The notes under the pieces were generated by a model, which was not told the origin of the DNA, ran no database searches, and saw only the letters and a program-made list of their open reading frames with translations. 64,000 bases of DNA, taken from assembly GCF_900156625.1 (NCBI RefSeq), contig NZ_FTOB01000003.1:248001-312000 (forward strand), in the 5' to 3' direction. The translations under genes and the position numbers were made by a program. Below are positions 15,741 through 25,254 of the stretch, piece after piece (within the stretch, counting starts at the first letter, position 1; the number at the start of each line of letters is the position of its first letter). Source of the stretch: Zobellia uliginosa (GTDB lineage Bacteria; Bacteroidota; Bacteroidia; Flavobacteriales; Flavobacteriaceae).

Positions 15741-16295
15741 ATGAAATATCCTACGATTTTAGTTTGTCTGTTTTTTTCTGTTTGTTTTTCACTCTCGGCA
15801 CAAGAAGCTACAACCACTAAAAAACCTTTGGTAGGATCTTCCAGTGAGTCGATTGTGAACTCTACGGCAAATTCAAAAAATCATCAAACCTTGTTGGCGG
15901 TAATGAGGGCTACCGATTTAGAGGAGTTATTAGATCAATCGGGACCTTTTACGGTTTTTGCCCCTTCCGACCGTGCGTTTGAAAATCTATCGGGTAAATC
16001 GGTCAAGGACCTTCTTGATCCCAAAAACAAAAAAGAACTTAAGGATTTATTGACTTACCATATTGTAGCCGGTTACATTTCGGCTTCTAAGATATTGAAG
16101 GCTATGTGTAGGGGGAAGGGCAAGGCTACTTTTACTACGGTGCAAGGAGATACGATTACGGCAACGATGAAAGGTATAGATATTGTCTTGACCGATAGCT
16201 TCGGAAACAAGGCGACTATAGTTGTGGCCGATTCCAATCAGAAAAATGGGGTGATACACGAAATCGATAGTGTGATATTACCCGGAAAAATATAA
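15741..16295 (+). CDS. fasciclin (FAS1) domain protein, secreted
   Basis: Secreted protein of 184 aa with one FAS1 domain. The signal peptide MKYPTILVCLFFSVCFSLSA ends before QEATT. The FAS1 hallmarks are LLAVMRATDLEELLDQSGPF, TVFAPSDRAFENL (box H1) and the C-terminal NGVIHEIDSVILPG (box H2). FAS1 domains mediate adhesion or carbohydrate/protein binding; a single-domain exported form is common in Bacteroidota and its ligand is unknown. A monocistronic unit. It lies between convergent minus-strand neighbours, and no clear terminator is seen before the pheT stop. Confidence 0.85.
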   Translation: MKYPTILVCLFFSVCFSLSAQEATTTKKPLVGSSSESIVNSTANSKNHQTLLAVMRATDLEELLDQSGPFTVFAPSDRAFENLSGKSVKDLLDPKNKKELKDLLTYHIVAGYISASKILKAMCRGKGKATFTTVQGDTITATMKGIDIVLTDSFGNKATIVVADSNQKNGVIHEIDSVILPGKI

Positions 16296-16354
16296 GACTT
16301 CCTTCTTCTTTTAAAAAAAATCTTTCTTAAATCCTTCCGGATAAATTGTTTTTG

Positions 16355-18784
16355 CTAGCGTAGTTCAGCTCCCAATTCGGTTTGATATCTTTTTTGCAAT
16401 TTGCCCATAATGCGATCGATTTGTTTGTCGGTCAATGTACGCTGACTGTCTTGCAAGGTAAAGCTTACCGCATATGACTTTTTGCCTTTTGGAAGTTTGT
16501 CGCCTACATATACATCAAAGAGATTGATGTCTTTCAATAACTTCTTCTCGGTCTTTCTGCCTAAATCGTATACTTGTTTAAAGGAAACGGAGTCATCTAG
16601 CAATAGGGCAAAGTCGCGTTTTACCTCTGGGTATTTGGGTATTTCGCGGTAGGTGATGCTATTTTTTTGGGCCAGGGCGATTACGTTGTCCCAATTGAAG
16701 TCGGCATAAAGAACCTCTTGTTTGAGGTTCATCTTCTTAAGGATTGATTTTTTGATCAATCCGAAAGAAACGATTTCCTTGGTGTTGACGACCAAACTGA
16801 GTCCTTCTGAGAAGGCACTGTTCGATGTTGGCTCAGAGCTGGTATCGGTAATTCCCAAACGGGCCAAGATATTCAAGACTATCGATTTTAAATAAAAGAA
16901 ATCGATGGCTTTTACTTCCCTTGACCAATTGCTCTCGTTGCGGTTGCCGGTCAGGTAAAGACAAAGGTGTTTGTCTTCTATATACTTGGTGTCTTGCTGT
17001 TCGTACGATTTTCCGAACTCAAAAAGTTTTAAGTTTTGTTTTTTTCTGTTGTTGTTATAAAGTACGGTCTCCAGACCGGTATATAACATTGAACGACGCA
17101 TTACCGAAAGGTCGTTGCTCAACGGGTTTAGCATTTGAACACTTTTTTCATCTACCTCTGACTCATCAATAAGTTGAGCGTTGGCCGGTGCGGTCAAACT
17201 GTTCGTCATGATCTCATAGAAGCCCTTAGAGGCCAATAAATCACCTATAACGGTTTGTAGTCTATGGTCGTCGAATTTTGAAACGGGTGCCGTGGAAGCG
17301 TTTAACTTGGTGCCAAAATCTATATTGTTGTAACCGTAAACACGTAAAATTTCTTCAATAACATCTACTTCCCTTTGTACATCTACGCGGTATGAAGGTA
17401 TTGAAAGTCCGAGTCCGGCTTCGGTAACACTTTTTACCTTGATGTCCAATGAGGTCAATATCGATTTGATCGTATCTTGTGGGATTTCCTGTCCGACCAA
17501 GGAATAGGTTTTTCTAAAGGTCAAGAAAACTTGATGTTCGTCGAAACGCTTTGGATAAAAATCGATAATGTCGGAAGTAATATCCCCTCCTGCAATTTCT
17601 TTAATCAATAATGCGGCACGTTTTAGGGCGTACTCTACATTCTCTATATCGATGCCTCTTTCGAACCTAAACGAAGCGTCGGTGTTCAAGCCGTGTCTTT
17701 TCGCGGTCTTGCGAATGGAAACAGGGTTGAAATAGGCACTTTCAAGAAATATGGAGTTTGTTTTTTCGGTAACACCAGTATTTATTCCTCCGAAAACTCC
17801 TGCTATACACATGGGTTTTTCAGAATCGCAGATCATCAGGTCGTCTTCGTGCAAGGTACGTTCTTCCCCGTCTAGGGTCATAAATTTAGTCCCTGCTGGT
17901 AAGGTTTTTACAATCACTTTTTTACCGTGAATACGATCGGCATCAAAAGCATGTAAGGGTTGACCGAGTTCGTGCAAGACATAATTGGTGGCATCGACCA
18001 CATTGTTGGTGGGGTTGATACCGATGGCCTGTAGTCTGTTCTGTAGCCATTTTGGCGATGGCTTTATCGTGAGGTTGCTTAAGGTAATACCGGCATAACG
18101 GGGTACCAGTTTGCTATCTACCACATCAACTTGCAGTTTTAGCGAACGGTTGTCCACATTAAATTGGCTAATTGAAGGGGTAATCAATTCCTTATTGATC
18201 TCTTTTTGTATAAGTCCCGCTTTGAGGTCCCTTGCTACGCCATAATGGCTCATGGCGTCTGCACGGTTAGGGGTGAGGCCTATTTCAAAGACTTCGTCTT
18301 GTTCGATATCAAAGATTTCGGAGCAAGGGGTACCCGGTTTTAGTTTGCTGTCGAGTACAAGAATGCCTTCATGGCTAGAGCCTAGTCCGAGCTCGTCTTC
18401 GGCACATATCATACCATGGCTTTCTTCTCCCCTGATTTTTCCTTTGCCTATTTTCCACACTTTTCCTTCCGGGGTATATAATTTCGTTCCGACCGTGGCA
18501 ACAGGTACTTTCTGGCCTTTGTCTACATTGTGCGCTCCACAAACGATTTGCACCGGAGATTCGGCACCTATGTCTACCGTGGTTACTTTTAATTTATCGG
18601 CATTGGGGTGTTTGGTACAGCTGAGGACATGCCCCACGACAATACCCTTAAGTCCGCCTTTTATGGATTCAAAAGGTGTAATTCCTTCAACTTCAAGGCC
18701 TAGGTCGGTTAGAAGCTCAGCTGTTTTTTGGGAATCCCAATCAAGTTTTAAAAATTGTTTTAACCAGTTATATGAAATCTGCAT
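16355..18784 (-). CDS. pheT: phenylalanyl-tRNA synthetase beta subunit
   Basis: PheT, 809 aa, normal length. With PheS (not in the window) it forms the alpha2beta2 enzyme that charges tRNA-Phe in the cytoplasm. Visible domains in order are an N-terminal helix (MQISYNWLKQFL), an EMAP/OB tRNA-binding domain (GIVVGHVLSCTKHPNADKLK, about 47-66), and the B3/B4 editing domain (VPRYAGITLSNL, GINPTNNVVDATNYVLHELG). These are followed by the B5 domain, the catalytic-like core (VIEEILRVYGYNNI), and the C-terminal anticodon-binding FDX-ACB domain (KYPEVKRDFALLLDDSVSFK). pheS is not adjacent. The gene is divergent from the TlpA-like gene at 18915, leaving 130 bases for both promoters. Confidence 0.96.
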   Translation of the reverse strand: MQISYNWLKQFLKLDWDSQKTAELLTDLGLEVEGITPFESIKGGLKGIVVGHVLSCTKHPNADKLKVTTVDIGAESPVQIVCGAHNVDKGQKVPVATVGTKLYTPEGKVWKIGKGKIRGEESHGMICAEDELGLGSSHEGILVLDSKLKPGTPCSEIFDIEQDEVFEIGLTPNRADAMSHYGVARDLKAGLIQKEINKELITPSISQFNVDNRSLKLQVDVVDSKLVPRYAGITLSNLTIKPSPKWLQNRLQAIGINPTNNVVDATNYVLHELGQPLHAFDADRIHGKKVIVKTLPAGTKFMTLDGEERTLHEDDLMICDSEKPMCIAGVFGGINTGVTEKTNSIFLESAYFNPVSIRKTAKRHGLNTDASFRFERGIDIENVEYALKRAALLIKEIAGGDITSDIIDFYPKRFDEHQVFLTFRKTYSLVGQEIPQDTIKSILTSLDIKVKSVTEAGLGLSIPSYRVDVQREVDVIEEILRVYGYNNIDFGTKLNASTAPVSKFDDHRLQTVIGDLLASKGFYEIMTNSLTAPANAQLIDESEVDEKSVQMLNPLSNDLSVMRRSMLYTGLETVLYNNNRKKQNLKLFEFGKSYEQQDTKYIEDKHLCLYLTGNRNESNWSREVKAIDFFYLKSIVLNILARLGITDTSSEPTSNSAFSEGLSLVVNTKEIVSFGLIKKSILKKMNLKQEVLYADFNWDNVIALAQKNSITYREIPKYPEVKRDFALLLDDSVSFKQVYDLGRKTEKKLLKDINLFDVYVGDKLPKGKKSYAVSFTLQDSQRTLTDKQIDRIMGKLQKRYQTELGAELR

Positions 18785-18914
18785 CGGCTAGTTTTAGAGC
18801 GGGTAAAGATAAAACAATGCATTAAGACATTCAATATGCATGGCAACTGAATTAATTATTTTTTTGTTGTAAGTTTTGGGCATATATAACGATTCTAACA
18901 GAAAAGACGAAAGA

Positions 18915-20135
18915 ATGAAGAAATTGCTATGTATGGTTTCGCTTTTGAGCGCCCTTATTTCCTGTAAGGACGAAAGAAGACCTGAATTGTCGGAAGGGAT
19001 ATGGCAAGGAAAACTCAGCGTGATGGAGGGTGAAAAATTGCCTTTTAATTTTTTGGTAGAAAGGGAAGACGGTGCGTATAAGATGCAGATTTATAATGCC
19101 AGTGAAGTCATCGTTGTTGATGAGATCGAGCTTAAGGGCGATTCGATACGGATACATCCCCCTGTTTTTGAGGGATATATTTCGGGAAAGTTTACGCCAG
19201 GGCGAATTGAAGGCGATTTTAGAATTGAGAGTTTAGATAGGGTAGTGCCTTTTGAGGCTGATTTTGGGGAAACGGAACGTTTTTCTGCCGAAAAAAACGC
19301 GAACGTAAATGTTTCCGGTATTTGGGAAACGGAATTCACGCCTGAGGATCTTGAGGTGTATATGGGAAAAGGCATATTCGTCCAAGAAGGGAATAAAGTA
19401 AGCGGAACTTTTAGAACGACAACAGGTGATTATCGTTATTTGGAAGGTGTAGTAACTGGTGATTCCTTAAAGTTGTCGGCATTTGACGGGGCCCATGCCT
19501 TTTTGTTCACGGCCCGGGTAACCGATAGTACCTTGAACGGGGCGTTCTATTCGGGAAATCATTCCAAGGAAACTTTTGTGGGGAAGCGTAACGAGGGCTT
19601 TGAGCTGCCGCCTGCCGATTCGCTTACCTTTTTAAAGGAAGGGTATGATAAATTTTCATTTTCATTTCCCGATATCGATGGTACAATGGTGTCTTCCGAA
19701 GATGAACGATTTAAGAACAAGGTGGTAATGGTGCAAATTTTAGGCTCTTGGTGTCCAAACTGTTTGGACGAGACCAAATTTTACGTCAATTACTTAAGGG
19801 ACCATAGCCCCAAAAACCTTGAAGTAGTAGGTTTGGCCTTTGAATACGCCAAGACGAAGGAAGGGGCCATCAAAAGTATTGAAAGGCTCAAGCAGCGTAT
19901 AGGGGTAAATTATCCTATTCTATTGGCGCAGTACGGAAGCTCCGATAAAGATATGGCGCAGAAAAAACTACCGATGCTCAATCGGTTGTTGTCATATCCG
20001 ACTACGATATTTATCGATAAGGAAGGTAAGGTACGCTATATACATACCGGGTTTAACGGACCCGCCACCGGTGAAAAATACATAGAGTTTCAAAAAGAGT
20101 TCGATGCACTTTTGCAAAAACTGCTAAGGGAATAA
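18915..20135 (+). CDS. TlpA-like thiol-disulfide oxidoreductase lipoprotein
   Basis: Predicted lipoprotein of 406 aa. The start is set at ATG 18915 (MKKLLCMVSLLSALISC, Cys17 followed by KDERRPE); the ORF extends 13 codons upstream without a signal. Residues about 20-215 form a beta-rich N-terminal region. The C-terminal 150 residues are a TlpA/ResA-type thioredoxin domain with an intact redox motif WCPNC (Cys280 and Cys283) and the cis-Pro loop YPTTIFID. It should reduce or exchange disulfides in the cell envelope, for example in cytochrome c maturation. The acidic KDE after the lipid Cys resembles a Bacteroidota surface-export signal. Its stop lies 6 bases from the convergent leuB stop, and no terminator fits between. 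Confidence 0.85.
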   Translation: MKKLLCMVSLLSALISCKDERRPELSEGIWQGKLSVMEGEKLPFNFLVEREDGAYKMQIYNASEVIVVDEIELKGDSIRIHPPVFEGYISGKFTPGRIEGDFRIESLDRVVPFEADFGETERFSAEKNANVNVSGIWETEFTPEDLEVYMGKGIFVQEGNKVSGTFRTTTGDYRYLEGVVTGDSLKLSAFDGAHAFLFTARVTDSTLNGAFYSGNHSKETFVGKRNEGFELPPADSLTFLKEGYDKFSFSFPDIDGTMVSSEDERFKNKVVMVQILGSWCPNCLDETKFYVNYLRDHSPKNLEVVGLAFEYAKTKEGAIKSIERLKQRIGVNYPILLAQYGSSDKDMAQKKLPMLNRLLSYPTTIFIDKEGKVRYIHTGFNGPATGEKYIEFQKEFDALLQKLLRE

Positions 20136-20141
20136 AGGTGT

Positions 20142-21260
20142 TTAGATAATCGTAGATTTCCCTAGGCCGATGTTCTCATCGTTAATGCTTGGGTTGTCGT
20201 CAGATTCAACAATGTTTTCCGAAATAAAATCGCCTACGTAGTCCGTACCATATTTGCTGCTTCCCAAAACATCGGTTGTCACCACTTTTTTGACAAAAGA
20301 TTTATGTACGGCGGCCACGATGGCATTTGCTTCTTCGTCAAGTCCAAAGTGCTGTAACAACATGGCGGAGCTGAGAATTGAGGCAACCGGATTGGCGATG
20401 TTCTTTCCTTTGGCCTGGGGGTACGATCCGTGAAAAGGTTCGAACATGGCATTTTCCAAGCCTACCGAAGCGGAAGGAAGAAGGCCTACCGAGCCAAGGA
20501 TGACACTTCCTTGGTCGGAAAGGATGTCACCGAACATATTGTCGGTCAGTATAACATCAAATTGACGCGGATTCAGCATCATTTGCACCGCGGCATTGTC
20601 GATAAACAGACATTCAAAGGATATATCAGGATAGCTCTGGGCTATATTGGTAACGGTTTTACGCCAAAGTCGCGATGACTCGAGTACGTTGGCCTTGTCG
20701 ACAAGGGTTACTTTTTTACGTCTTTTTTTTGCTGCTTTAAAGGCTAAATGGGCAATTCGGCTTATCTCGCTTTCCGAATAGGAGCAGAGGTCAGAGGCCG
20801 TTGTCCCATCTTCGCTTAGTGTTTTTTTTCCAAAATAAATGCCCCCTGTAAGTTCCCGAAAAATAACGAGATCCGTATGATCCACAATATTTCGCTTGAG
20901 GGGTGAATTCTCTAAAAATGCAGGAAACATTTTAATGGGCCTGATACTGGCAAAAAGCCCTAGTTCTTTGCGCAACCTTAATAGTCCTTGTTCGGGCCTA
21001 ACCTTGGCTTCTGGGTTATTGTCATAGTCCAAAGCACCGATGGCACCGAATAAAATGGCATCGGCCTCTTGGCAGAGGGCCAATGTTTCGTCTGGTAACG
21101 GTCTTCCAGACCCTGTCATGGCGATAGCGCCAAAGGGAGCTTCAACGAATTCAAACCTATGGTTAAAGGTTTCTTCGATTGCTTTTAGGCATTTTACCGA
21201 TTGGGCCAATACTTCGGGGCCAATGCCATCGCCGCCAAGAAGGGCAATTTTTAGCTGCAT
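20142..21260 (-). CDS. leuB: 3-isopropylmalate dehydrogenase
   Basis: LeuB, 372 aa, catalyses oxidative decarboxylation of 3-isopropylmalate with NAD in leucine synthesis. The family signature is complete: LGGDGIGPEV at the N-terminus, the substrate-binding RPEQGLLRLRKELGLFASIR, RELTGGIYFG, the NAD/metal motif NMFGDILSDQGSVILGSVGL, and EPFHGSYPQAKGKNIANP. It lies downstream of leuA on the same strand after a 137-base gap. leuCD, which supply the isomerase between these steps, are not in the window. The short extension after residue 350 (ESDDNPSINDENIGLGK) goes beyond the usual C-terminus. Confidence 0.95.
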   Translation of the reverse strand: MQLKIALLGGDGIGPEVLAQSVKCLKAIEETFNHRFEFVEAPFGAIAMTGSGRPLPDETLALCQEADAILFGAIGALDYDNNPEAKVRPEQGLLRLRKELGLFASIRPIKMFPAFLENSPLKRNIVDHTDLVIFRELTGGIYFGKKTLSEDGTTASDLCSYSESEISRIAHLAFKAAKKRRKKVTLVDKANVLESSRLWRKTVTNIAQSYPDISFECLFIDNAAVQMMLNPRQFDVILTDNMFGDILSDQGSVILGSVGLLPSASVGLENAMFEPFHGSYPQAKGKNIANPVASILSSAMLLQHFGLDEEANAIVAAVHKSFVKKVVTTDVLGSSKYGTDYVGDFISENIVESDDNPSINDENIGLGKSTII

Positions 21261-21397
21261 CTAGAGATATTTTAAGTATACCAAGTTCATTTCCATTGAA
21301 TTTGATTCAATAGCAGAAGGCTAAGATTAAAAATTTTAATGACATTACGGTCAAAAAAACGATTAAAATGAAAACGGTATAAAATCTCGAATATTCT
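21261..21397. other. leuA-leuB intergenic region with hairpin
   Basis: The 137 bases contain a perfect small inverted repeat, ATTGAA (21295-21300) with TTCAAT (21306-21311), and the AT palindrome ATTAAAAATTTTAAT near 21330. Neither has a T-run on the minus strand, so read-through from leuA into leuB is possible. No ORF is seen. Confidence 0.4.
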
Positions 21398-22570
21398 CTA
21401 AGAAATACTGTTTAAGGAAATTTTGCTGGCCTCTATAATTTTCGGAATGTCTTGGTCAGAAATTTCCTTGTTTTTGTCGGCAAATTTTAAGAATTCTTGA
21501 TACACCTCGTCAAGTTGAAGCTTCGTAAGCTCGAATCCGACCAATTTGGCCCTATAGGCCAAAGCGGCCCTACCGCTTCTGGCGGTAAGCACAATAGATG
21601 ATTCGTTTACCCCAACATCCGCCGGATCGATAATCTCATAGGTTTCCCTATTCTTGATTACGCCGTCTTGGTGTATTCCGGAGCTATGGGCAAATGCGTT
21701 GGCACCAACAATGGCCTTGTTGGGCTGTACCATCATTCCCATTTTTTGGGAGACCATTTGGCTTGTGTCGAAAAGTAACTTACTGTTGATATTGGTATCA
21801 AGACCTAGGCTAGGGTGTTGCCTTAAGATCATGACAACCTCTTCTAATGACGTATTCCCGGCTCTTTCTCCAATACCGTTTATAGTACATTCGATTTGAC
21901 GTGCGCCGTTGATGACACCCGCAATTGAATTTGCCGTGGCCAGACCGAGGTCGTTATGGCAATGACATGAAAGTACGGCCTTGTGGATTCCGGTTACGTT
22001 TTCCTTTAGGTATTTTATTTTGGCACCGTATTCTTCGGGCAAGCAATATCCCGTTGTATCAGGTATGTTGAGAACGGTGGCTCCAGCTTTTACTACGGCT
22101 TCGCACACCCTGGCCAAAAATTCGTTGTCCGTACGTCCCGCGTCTTCCGCATAGAACTCTACGTCTTCAACAAAGGTCTTGGCATAGCTTACCGCATCTA
22201 TGGCCCGTTCGATGATGGCCTCTCGGTTCGAGTTGAACTTGAACTTGATATGTGAGTCAGAAGTTCCGATACCCGTATGTATACGTGCTTTTTTTGCTGG
22301 TTTCAAGGCTTCAGCCGCTACTTCTATATCTTTTCTTACCGCACGGGTCAATCCACATACCGTGGCATTTTTTACCAGTTCGGCTATTTGGGTAACAGAT
22401 TTAAAATCTCCAGGACTCGATATAGGAAAACCGGCCTCAATAATATCTACTCCCAAATCGTCCAATCGTTCTGCGATGACCAACTTTTGTTCGGCGTCTA
22501 GTTTGCAGCCGGGCACTTGTTCCCCATCACGAAGCGTTGTGTCAAAAATCTGTACCTTATCTTTACTCAT
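21398..22570 (-). CDS. leuA: 2-isopropylmalate synthase, short form
   Basis: LeuA condenses acetyl-CoA with 2-oxoisovalerate, the committed step of leucine synthesis. The 390-aa protein has the DRE-TIM metallolyase signature ([13 protein letters not shown], residues about 8-20), the metal ligands in SCHCHNDLG, and [20 protein letters not shown]. It stops near residue 390, so it lacks the C-terminal LeuA allosteric (leucine-binding) domain of the roughly 510-residue enzymes. Leucine feedback on this protein would therefore have to work differently, perhaps at transcription. A promoter with an inverted repeat lies just upstream (22622-22654). Homocitrate or citramalate synthase cannot be excluded by sequence, but the adjacent leuB supports leuA. 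Confidence 0.9.
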   Translation of the reverse strand: MSKDKVQIFDTTLRDGEQVPGCKLDAEQKLVIAERLDDLGVDIIEAGFPISSPGDFKSVTQIAELVKNATVCGLTRAVRKDIEVAAEALKPAKKARIHTGIGTSDSHIKFKFNSNREAIIERAIDAVSYAKTFVEDVEFYAEDAGRTDNEFLARVCEAVVKAGATVLNIPDTTGYCLPEEYGAKIKYLKENVTGIHKAVLSCHCHNDLGLATANSIAGVINGARQIECTINGIGERAGNTSLEEVVMILRQHPSLGLDTNINSKLLFDTSQMVSQKMGMMVQPNKAIVGANAFAHSSGIHQDGVIKNRETYEIIDPADVGVNESSIVLTARSGRAALAYRAKLVGFELTKLQLDEVYQEFLKFADKNKEISDQDIPKIIEASKISLNSIS

Positions 22571-22842
22571 TATATTTGTGTAGTTTAGCTAACTTAGAAA
22601 CTTTTTGCAACTTTGTTCGATGTACAAATATCATATTTTGTACCGTTATTTCAATATTTTTTGATAACCTTAGCCTTAATCTTTTGGGTAGGTCGTAAAA
22701 CGAAAAGTGCTATTCAGTGCAATACGAATATATGACCAATAGTACAGACTGCCTAGTACCCATAAGAAATAGTACAACGTTAAGTCGGTTTTTAGTGTAT
22801 GTAAGAACTTAACATAGAGCAAATTAAATAATATTTTTTACG
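22571..22842. other. divergent intergenic region, leuA / hypothetical gene
   Basis: 272 AT-rich bases between divergent genes. The leuA side holds the promoter and inverted repeat listed separately. On the other side I see no consensus promoter for the gene at 22843, no leader peptide and no T-box or riboswitch-like structure. Confidence 0.5.
22622..22654 (-). promoter_or_regulatory. leuA promoter overlapped by an inverted repeat
   Basis: On the minus strand TTG (22654-22652), 19 bases and GATATTTG (22632-22625) match TTG-N19-TAnnTTTG with one mismatch. The -7 lies inside a near-perfect inverted repeat, GTACAAATAT (22622-22631) with ATATTTTGTAC (22633-22643, one extra T). This is the expected arrangement for a repressor operator. 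Confidence 0.5.
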
Positions 22843-24387
22843 ATGACAAATGCGCACAGAGATGCCTTGTTCGTTCTGGTAAAGTCGCTTTCGAAATCAG
22901 AAAAGCGACAGTTTAAATTATATGTGGGTCGCTTGGGGGTGAATACCGATGCCAAATTTTTGGCACTGTTCAATCTCATGGATAAAATGAAGAAGTACGA
23001 TGAGAAGACAATTTTAGAGAGTGGTATCGTTAAAAAAGCACAATTATCAAACTTAAAAGCACATCTTTATAAGCAGATTTTAGTGAGTCTAAGGCTTAAC
23101 CCGGTGAACCAGAACATACGTGTTCAAATTCGGGAGCAATTGGACTTTGCTACGATTTTGTATCAAAAGGGACTATATAAGCAGAGCTTAAAAATTCTTG
23201 ATAAGGCCAAATCTACGGCCATAGAGAACGAAGAGAAGAATATTGCCTATGAAATAGTGGAGCTTGAAAAAATAATCGAGACCCAATACATCACCCGCAG
23301 CATTCCCGATCGCGCCGATGAACTGGCCGTTCAGGCCAAGGAATTATCGGCACAGAATGTAATGACCAGTAAGTTGTCGAACCTCTCGTTGCAATTGTAC
23401 GGTATTATGTTAAAGGTGGGATACGTTCGCAGCGATGAAGATTATGTGAAGGTAAACAAGTACTTTGAGACCCATTTGCCGAAATATAAATTGAAAGACC
23501 TTGGTTTTAGGGAAAAACTCTGGCTTTATAAGGCGCATCTTTGGCATAGTTTCTTGATTCAAGATTTTCTTTCGTCTTATAAGTATGCAAGTAAATGGGT
23601 AGACCTGTTCTATGAGCATGAAGAACAAATAAGGTTGAACCCCGTTTTTTTCTTGAAGGGAAACCACTATTTGTTGGAGTCTATTTTTTATGTGAAATAC
23701 AGTTCGCACTTTAAGGAAGTCCTTGAGCGCTTGGAAGCGGTTGTAGAGAGCAAAAGCTTCCCGAAAAACGACAATATAGCGTCTTTGTCCTTTCTCTATA
23801 TCAATGCGAATAAATTGAACCTTCATTTCTTGGAGGGTACGTTTAGCAAGGGCCTATATCTAGTGAAAATTGTAGAGTACGGTATAAATAAGCACAAAGA
23901 CCGTATAGATGCCCACCATATTATGGTGTTGTACTATAAAATTGCGTGTCTGTATTTTGGAATAGGGGATAATAAGACCTGTATTCAATACCTCAAGAAA
24001 ATTATCAATAACAAAAACCTGAAAATGCGTGAAGACCTTATGTGTTTTGCCAGGGTTTTAAGTCTGGTAGCGCATTATGAAGCGGGCATGGACTATCATC
24101 TTGAGGTGCAGTTAAAGAGTACCTATAAGTTTTTGTTGAAGATGGACGACCTTCATGCCGTTCAAAAGGAAATGATCAAATTTTTGAGGAACTTGGGTAA
24201 TATTTTTCCCAGTGACCTCAGAAACGAATTTCAAAAATTACATACCGAGCTTAAGAAATACGAAGATCACCCCTACGAAAAAAGAGCGTTTTTGTATCTG
24301 GACATCATCTCGTGGTTAGAGAGCCATCTAGAGAACAGGCCCGTGGCAGATATTATTCGAGAAAAGGCCATGGCCGTAAAAAGGTAG
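22843..24387 (+). CDS. conserved hypothetical, helical-repeat (TPR-like) protein
   Basis: Large cytoplasmic protein of 514 aa, entirely alpha-helical by composition and rich in Lys, Leu and Tyr. It has no signal peptide or membrane segment. Helix-turn-helix pairs such as LYQKGLYKQSLKILDKAK and KIACLYFGIGDNKTCIQYLKK resemble tetratricopeptide repeats. I know this as the kind of unnamed protein conserved in Flavobacteriia, but cannot give a function. It is followed 3 bases later by the DMT transporter gene on the same strand, so the two form an operon. Confidence 0.75.
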   Translation: MTNAHRDALFVLVKSLSKSEKRQFKLYVGRLGVNTDAKFLALFNLMDKMKKYDEKTILESGIVKKAQLSNLKAHLYKQILVSLRLNPVNQNIRVQIREQLDFATILYQKGLYKQSLKILDKAKSTAIENEEKNIAYEIVELEKIIETQYITRSIPDRADELAVQAKELSAQNVMTSKLSNLSLQLYGIMLKVGYVRSDEDYVKVNKYFETHLPKYKLKDLGFREKLWLYKAHLWHSFLIQDFLSSYKYASKWVDLFYEHEEQIRLNPVFFLKGNHYLLESIFYVKYSSHFKEVLERLEAVVESKSFPKNDNIASLSFLYINANKLNLHFLEGTFSKGLYLVKIVEYGINKHKDRIDAHHIMVLYYKIACLYFGIGDNKTCIQYLKKIINNKNLKMREDLMCFARVLSLVAHYEAGMDYHLEVQLKSTYKFLLKMDDLHAVQKEMIKFLRNLGNIFPSDLRNEFQKLHTELKKYEDHPYEKRAFLYLDIISWLESHLENRPVADIIREKAMAVKR

Positions 24388-24390
24388 CAT

Positions 24391-25254
24391 TTGGCAGCAA
24401 GCTCGTCTTTTAGCATAAAGAATTTTTTAGAGATCAACTTGGCCATGCTGCTTCTGAGTACCTCGGGGCCTTTTGGTAAATTTATAGATTTGCCGGTTCC
24501 CGTGACCATTGGTATTCGGGCATTTATAACGCTTACTTTATTATTTCTCTACTGTCGGTTCAAGGGAATTTCATTCGGTCTTAGCAGTAAGGATAGAAGC
24601 CCTATAATTATAAGTGGTATTCTTATGGGAGGGCATTGGTTGGCCTACTTTGTGGCCTTGCAAATGTCCAACGTTGCCATAGGGATGTTGTCTTTGTTTA
24701 CCTATCCCGTTATTACGGCTTTTTTAGAACCTTTGTTTCTAAAGACCCGATTTCAAAAAATGCATTTGGTGTTGGGGGGCTTGGTTCTATGTGGAATTTA
24801 TTTTTTGGTGCCCGATTTCAGTTTTAGAAACAGCTATACCATAGCTATCGGTTTCGGGGTGTTTTCGGCACTTTGCTATGCTGTTCGCAATCTTATATTA
24901 AAGACGAAGGTCGATCGGTACCAAGGTTCTGTGCTGATGGTGTATCAGATGGTCATTATCTGTCTTATGCTGATTCCCGCCTTTTTTTACTACGATTTGG
25001 AAGCGGTGCCCGATCAGTGGGTCGGATTGCTGGGGCTGGCGGTAATAACTACCGTTTTCGGACATACGATGTTCATCAACTGTTTTAAATATTTCTCCAT
25101 TACCACGATAAGTATTTTAAGCAGCGTTCAACCGGTCTATGGTATTCTGATCGGTGCCTTGGTGCTTTCTGAGATTCCGGCATGGTCTACACTTGCCGGC
25201 GGATGCTTGATATTGGCTTCGGTCATTGTAGAAAGTGTGCGGTCTTACCGTTAA
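24391..25254 (+). CDS. EamA-family (DMT) transporter
   Basis: Inner-membrane permease of 287 aa with ten predicted transmembrane helices in two EamA halves. The first half contains LLLSTSGPFGKFIDLPVPVTIG..RAF and GILMGGHWLAYFVALQMSNV. The second has FGVFSALCYAVRNLIL and the C-terminal SSVQPVYGILIGALVLSEIP followed by GGCLILASVIVE. This is the length and motif pattern of drug/metabolite exporters; the substrate is unknown. The start is a TTG at 24391, because the next ATG (24445) would remove the first part of helix 1. It lies 3 bases after the preceding stop. Confidence 0.87.
   Translation: MAASSSFSIKNFLEINLAMLLLSTSGPFGKFIDLPVPVTIGIRAFITLTLLFLYCRFKGISFGLSSKDRSPIIISGILMGGHWLAYFVALQMSNVAIGMLSLFTYPVITAFLEPLFLKTRFQKMHLVLGGLVLCGIYFLVPDFSFRNSYTIAIGFGVFSALCYAVRNLILKTKVDRYQGSVLMVYQMVIICLMLIPAFFYYDLEAVPDQWVGLLGLAVITTVFGHTMFINCFKYFSITTISILSSVQPVYGILIGALVLSEIPAWSTLAGGCLILASVIVESVRSYR

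Noticed and set aside
22571-22842. Leucine-responsive leader peptide, T-box or riboswitch upstream of leuA
   Set aside because: No short ORF with leucine codons, no T-box motif and no terminator/antiterminator pair; the gap to the probable start site is too short.
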